From: Candidatus Pelagibacterales bacterium
GTDB lineage: Bacteria; Pseudomonadota; Alphaproteobacteria; Pelagibacterales; AG-422-B15
Direction of reading: 5' to 3'
Assembly: GCA_016777745.1 (NCBI GenBank)
Contig: JADHQX010000040.1
Location: 1 to 9,652, forward strand
DNA: 9,652 nucleotides
The first letter of the stretch is position 1; every line of letters begins with the position of its first letter. Under the pieces are notes generated by a model. That model saw only the letters and a program-made list of their open reading frames with translations. It was not told where the DNA came from and did not search any database. Positions 6,819 through 9,652 of the stretch are shown in pieces. The position numbers were made by a program, and so were the translations under genes.

Positions 6819-7446
6819 TTACATATGTATCATTTATTTTATCTGGCCGAAGAACATAATTTGAGTTTTCTCCATACTTTATTGTTTTTAGTAAATTAAG
6901 ATCACTGATTACCCTTCCAATTGGTGTGTACTGAAAATTAAATGAAAAATCATCATCAATAAGTATAAAAAATTGTGAATTTTCTGTATCGAACTTACCT
7001 CTTCTTACCATTCCAACAGATCCCTTAGAAAAATTAAAATCACTATTTAACTCAGAGTCTAAATTTATGTATTTTGATCCTCCAGTACCAATTTTCAAAT
7101 AATCTAAATTATTTTCTTTTCCATAAATAAGGTCACCAACTTCTAAATATTTATTTCTTATTACTTTGTAAAAAAAAGTATTATTGTATTCTTTGCTATT
7201 AATTAACTCTAGAAATCTTTTAGTATTATTTGGTGATAGATCTTCATTAATTTCAATTATTATTTCACCACAATCAATTTCAATAATTGCATATTTTTTT
7301 ATAACAGAAAGACTGTTCTTATCAAATTCACCAATTCCATTACATTTGTTGCTTATCTTTAAATAAAAAAAACCACTTAATATGATAATTGAAAAAAGGA
7401 AACCTGCTAATAACTTATCAGATAATGTACTTTTTAGTCTAGTCAT
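6811..7446 (-). CDS. Membrane-anchored cyclophilin-like protein (peptidyl-prolyl isomerase fold, degenerate active site)
   Basis: This 211-residue protein has an N-terminal anchor or uncleaved signal helix (about residues 12-30) and a cyclophilin-like domain at about 52-190. The domain should face the periplasm. Matches to the family fold are IIEIDCGEIIIEI (54-66), GTGG (120-123), KGSVGMVRRG (141-150), NSQFFI (156-161) and IGRVI (176-180). By eye alignment to human cyclophilin A, Gln111 and Phe113 are kept (Gln158, Phe160). The catalytic Arg55 is Lys94, Phe60 is Lys99, Gln63 is Glu102, Trp121 is Ser168 or Phe169, and His126 is Tyr173. Activity as a prolyl isomerase is therefore doubtful, and a binding or chaperone role is possible. 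Its ATG overlaps the stop of the metallopeptidase gene by eight bases and has no Shine-Dalgarno, suggesting translational coupling. Confidence 0.8.
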   Translation of the reverse strand: MTRLKSTLSDKLLAGFLFSIIILSGFFYLKISNKCNGIGEFDKNSLSVIKKYAIIEIDCGEIIIEINEDLSPNNTKRFLELINSKEYNNTFFYKVIRNKYLEVGDLIYGKENNLDYLKIGTGGSKYINLDSELNSDFNFSKGSVGMVRRGKFDTENSQFFILIDDDFSFNFQYTPIGRVISDLNLLKTIKYGENSNYVLRPDKINDTYVIN

Positions 7447-8248
7447 TTTTATAATTTAAAAACTTGAAAAATTTTTTTTTTAAAATTTTTTGTTTATTTA
7501 AAACTCTTACATTGTTTTCAAAAAATTTATCAAAATTACTTAATGTCATCCATGCCGCAAATATTTCTGCTTGATCTTCTTCTAATGTTGATGAACCGTA
7601 CTCACTAACAAACCCATCAATATCATTTCGAAAAATTGTGTTAAATTTATTTGAACACATAGAGCAATCAACATATTTATGATTTGAATTATTAATTTTA
7701 CTGTATTCATCATTAAACGTTTTATAATCACCATCTGCTTTGATCATATGAAAAATCTCATGATGTAATGATCTGCTAATTTTTTCAAAATCAACAGAAA
7801 TATCAAAAATTAATGTAGAAACATTATTGTTGGGTATACCTGCGGTTAAAAAATTATTTATATATAAGTTATTACAAAGAACTAGATAATTAAAATTAAT
7901 ATCTTTAAAAAAACTTAACTTATATTTATTTAATTCTAAAATTATTTCGTCAATTTTTTGTTTTATATTATTTAGATTTACCTTATTACATTTTATGTTT
8001 TTTTGTAATTTAAAATCATCATAAGCATATAAAATGAAAAATCGATTATCTTGCAGAACCTCAATTTTATTGAAATTTTCTATATCTAAAACCTCTTCAT
8101 TTAAAGGCACATAATCAATATTTGGAATTTCGTTAGGTGAAAAAATTGTATTTGCTTCTGCAAATTTAATAAATATAATTAAAATCAAAATATACACAAT
8201 AATGTTATTTTTCTTTAATAAATTCATATTTTTTATATTTCTACTCAT
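7439..8248 (-). CDS. Predicted exported zinc metallopeptidase (HExxH), family not recognised
   Basis: I do not recognise a named family for this 269-residue protein. An N-terminal hydrophobic stretch (about residues 14-30) preceded by KK and ending near AEA looks like a signal peptide. The zinc-binding helix is HEIFH (163-167), with His163, catalytic Glu164 and His167. A downstream segment, GFVSEYGSSTLEEDQAEIFA (212-231), has the 'SEY...ED-AE-FA' form that supplies the third, glutamate ligand in several gluzincins. Glu224 or Glu228 is the likely ligand. Two lone cysteines (87, 125) and a CSMC pair (195-198) may form disulfides. The ATG at 8227 is an alternative start that begins just before the signal peptide and would leave room for a leader. 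A T10 tract lies at 7472-7481, in the Lys-rich end. The gene is coupled to the cyclophilin-like gene after it. Confidence 0.68.
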   Translation of the reverse strand: MSRNIKNMNLLKKNNIIVYILILIIFIKFAEANTIFSPNEIPNIDYVPLNEEVLDIENFNKIEVLQDNRFFILYAYDDFKLQKNIKCNKVNLNNIKQKIDEIILELNKYKLSFFKDINFNYLVLCNNLYINNFLTAGIPNNNVSTLIFDISVDFEKISRSLHHEIFHMIKADGDYKTFNDEYSKINNSNHKYVDCSMCSNKFNTIFRNDIDGFVSEYGSSTLEEDQAEIFAAWMTLSNFDKFFENNVRVLNKQKILKKKFFKFLNYKND

Positions 8249-8258
8249 ATAATTTATA
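8248..8258. promoter_or_regulatory. Overlapping divergent -10 candidates between metallopeptidase and orphan binding-protein genes
   Basis: A perfect TATAAT lies on the + strand at 8248-8253, and a TATAAA lies on the - strand at 8258-8253. The + strand box would start transcription about five bases before the ATG at 8265. The - strand box would start near 8246, suiting the alternative metallopeptidase start at 8227. Neither has a clear -35 box, and AT-rich DNA gives such matches by chance. Confidence 0.3.
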
Positions 8259-8264
8259 TAGGAT

Positions 8265-9410
8265 ATGTTAAAGGTATTAAAATATAATATTTTTTTTCTT
8301 TTCTTAATTTTTTTCTCAAACAGCCTTAATGCTGATATTAAAATTATATCGTGGGGTGGCGAATACCAGAATGTTCAGGATAAAATTTATGGCAAATTAT
8401 ATTCGGAAATATTTAACAAAAAATTAATCTGGCTTAATTGGAAAGAAAAAAATCTTGAAGAAATTATAAACATCTTTAACTCAAATAGTATGACTAATAA
8501 TGGTATTGATATTTTTGATCTTTTGATAGATGACGCTATAACTTATAATAATATTCAAAAAAGTTGTGAAAATGGTGATTTATTTGCTTTTGACATAAAT
8601 AAAGATATTCTACAAGCACCTGATGGTACTTTACCAGATAATGATTATATTACTTCAACACTAAATAAATGTTTAATAGGAAATTTAATTTTTTCATGGA
8701 ATTATGCTTTTAATCTTAACAATATTAATCAACTTCCAAATAATGCTAAAGATTTTTTTGATACAAAAAAATTTCCTGGAAAAAGAGGAATACATATTAG
8801 TCCAAAAAGAAATATTGAGTTTGCACTGATAGCTGATGGAGTAAAAAATAAAGCAGTTTATAAGGTTTTAAATGGCCAAAAAAATGCGATTCAAAGAGCA
8901 ATTATAAAGATTGACAAACTTTGCACTGATCCCAATGGAGGTTGCATTTTTTGGTCTTTAGGTTCTGAGCCTTTAGAGCTTCTTAAACAACAAAAAGTTG
9001 TTATGTCTACTGGTTGGAGTAACAGATTTTTTGAGTTAGAAATTAAAAATAATTTTCCAATTCAACAAGTATGGAATGATCAGATTTTAGATTATGAATT
9101 TTTTGCCGTTAATAATCATTCAAAATATAAAAATTTGTCTTTAGATTTTATAAAATCTATTACTGCGACTGATATTTCATCAAACTTCTCTAAAGAAATA
9201 CCATATTCACCTTGGCGAAAATCTTCTTTATCAATATTAAAAAATCATGATTCACACTATAAAGATAGTAATGTAAAAATATATGATTTTATCCCAACAT
9301 CAGATATAAATTTTAATGAACATATATTTATTGATCATGAGTATTGGTCGAATAATTTAAATAAAGTTAATTCAGAGTGGGAAAAAAAAATTATCGATAA
9401 ATTTAAATAA
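8265..9410 (+). CDS. Orphan periplasmic substrate-binding protein, paralogue of the operon receptor
   Basis: This 381-residue binding protein has a signal peptide of about 23 residues (a hydrophobic run ending SNSLNA) and the same framework as the protein at 2314-3423. Shared segments include ISWGG, GNLIFSWNYAFN, DFFDTKKFPGKR, CTDPNGGC, VVMSTGW and QILDYEFF. All four cysteines are kept (101, 136, 220, 227). Trp251 and Trp270 in the likely pocket are kept, but the Asp after the second Trp is Asn271. By my count Asn plus Lys make up 86 of 381 residues, against 37 of 369 in the operon copy. No permease or ATPase genes adjoin it, so it may share the nearby transporter or have another role. An in-frame TAG at 8259-8261 fixes the start at 8265. 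AGGA at 8260-8263 is too close to be a normal ribosome site. Confidence 0.88.
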   Translation: MLKVLKYNIFFLFLIFFSNSLNADIKIISWGGEYQNVQDKIYGKLYSEIFNKKLIWLNWKEKNLEEIINIFNSNSMTNNGIDIFDLLIDDAITYNNIQKSCENGDLFAFDINKDILQAPDGTLPDNDYITSTLNKCLIGNLIFSWNYAFNLNNINQLPNNAKDFFDTKKFPGKRGIHISPKRNIEFALIADGVKNKAVYKVLNGQKNAIQRAIIKIDKLCTDPNGGCIFWSLGSEPLELLKQQKVVMSTGWSNRFFELEIKNNFPIQQVWNDQILDYEFFAVNNHSKYKNLSLDFIKSITATDISSNFSKEIPYSPWRKSSLSILKNHDSHYKDSNVKIYDFIPTSDINFNEHIFIDHEYWSNNLNKVNSEWEKKIIDKFK

Positions 9411-9422
9411 ATTAATTCTTAA

Positions 9423-9652
9423 TTAATCAAGAGAAATACCAACGTTTTTTACTTGTAAATAAGATTTTAGAGCGTCTACACCTTTTTCCCTGCTATAGCC
9501 TGATTGTTTGTAACCACCAAATGGAGTTGCGTGATTACCAGCAAACCATTTATTAACATAAACTTGTCCTGACTCTAATTTACTTGCAGTCCATGATGCT
9601 TTTTTCAAATCTTTAGTAAATACTCCTGCTCCTAATCCAAAGTCAGTATCAT
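9423..9652 (-). CDS. C-terminal fragment of an aldehyde dehydrogenase
   Basis: The last 75 residues of an NAD(P)-dependent aldehyde dehydrogenase run off the right edge. The frame stays open to 9652, so an apparent TTG start near 9608 is not real. The fragment begins DTDFGLGAGVFTKDLKKA, which matches the family's 'N-x-x-x-YGL-A-A-GV-x-x-x-D' segment. It continues with GQVYVNKWFAGN and the conserved PFGGYKQSGYSREKG, then ends in a short tail. The catalytic Cys and Glu and the cofactor site lie outside the window, so substrate class is not determined. Aldehydes from amine oxidation, such as those a DAO-family enzyme could yield, are possible substrates. The stop is 12 bases from that of the convergent binding-protein gene. 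Confidence 0.92.
   Translation of the reverse strand, partial: DTDFGLGAGVFTKDLKKASWTASKLESGQVYVNKWFAGNHATPFGGYKQSGYSREKGVDALKSYLQVKNVGISLD

Noticed and set aside
7184..7366. Plus-strand open frame within the cyclophilin-like gene
   Set aside because: It is antisense to the conserved beta strands of the cyclophilin domain; hydrophobicity is explained by the complementary codons.
9411..9427. Inverted repeat ATTAATT/AATTAAT between the convergent binding-protein and aldehyde dehydrogenase genes as a bidirectional terminator
   Set aside because: The stem is all A-T and seven bases long with no T-tract; it would be very weak and such repeats are expected in this AT-rich DNA.
9423..9608. Reading the right-edge fragment as a complete 61-residue small protein
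   Set aside because: The frame continues open to the window edge with aldehyde dehydrogenase sequence, so it is a truncated view of a full-size gene.

Overview
This is a very AT-rich, tightly packed bacterial window. The proteins are rich in Lys, Asn and Ile, intergenic gaps are mostly a few bases, and several neighbouring genes overlap. Together with an alphaproteobacterial-type Pot-like ABC importer, this suggests a streamlined marine alphaproteobacterium of the SAR11/Pelagibacterales or a similar lineage. That assignment is inferred from style and gene content, not from a marker gene. I saw no tRNA, rRNA, CRISPR array or insertion sequence.

Left edge (1-1018): the C-terminal end of a probable M19 membrane-dipeptidase-like protein on the + strand runs into a convergent EamA/DMT-family permease on the - strand. 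The two stop codons overlap.

Centre (1104-6818, + strand): a complete importer operon of the spermidine/putrescine (Pot) class. Its order is ATPase, periplasmic binding protein, permease with a large N-terminal insertion, second permease, then an FAD-dependent amine/D-amino-acid oxidoreductase of the DAO/DadA type. A strong hairpin terminator between the binding protein and the first permease probably keeps the binding protein in excess. The oxidoreductase start overlaps the stop of the second permease, so import and oxidation of the substrate look coupled. The substrate is unknown: a polyamine derivative, D-amino acid or imino acid would fit.

Right part (6811-9410): two - strand genes that overlap by 8 bases encode a predicted exported HExxH zinc metallopeptidase and a membrane-anchored cyclophilin-like protein that has lost most of the usual catalytic residues. 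Divergent from them, with only 16 bases between start codons, is an orphan binding protein. It is clearly a diverged paralogue of the operon's binding protein: all four cysteines are retained, but Asn+Lys content is more than doubled. It has no transporter genes beside it.

Right edge (9423-9652, - strand): the C-terminal end of an aldehyde dehydrogenase, which could act downstream of the oxidoreductase.

The most interesting material is the 6.8-9.4 kb block, with its orphan receptor paralogue and the metallopeptidase/pseudo-cyclophilin pair, and the terminator inside the transporter operon. Nothing here proves a new system.
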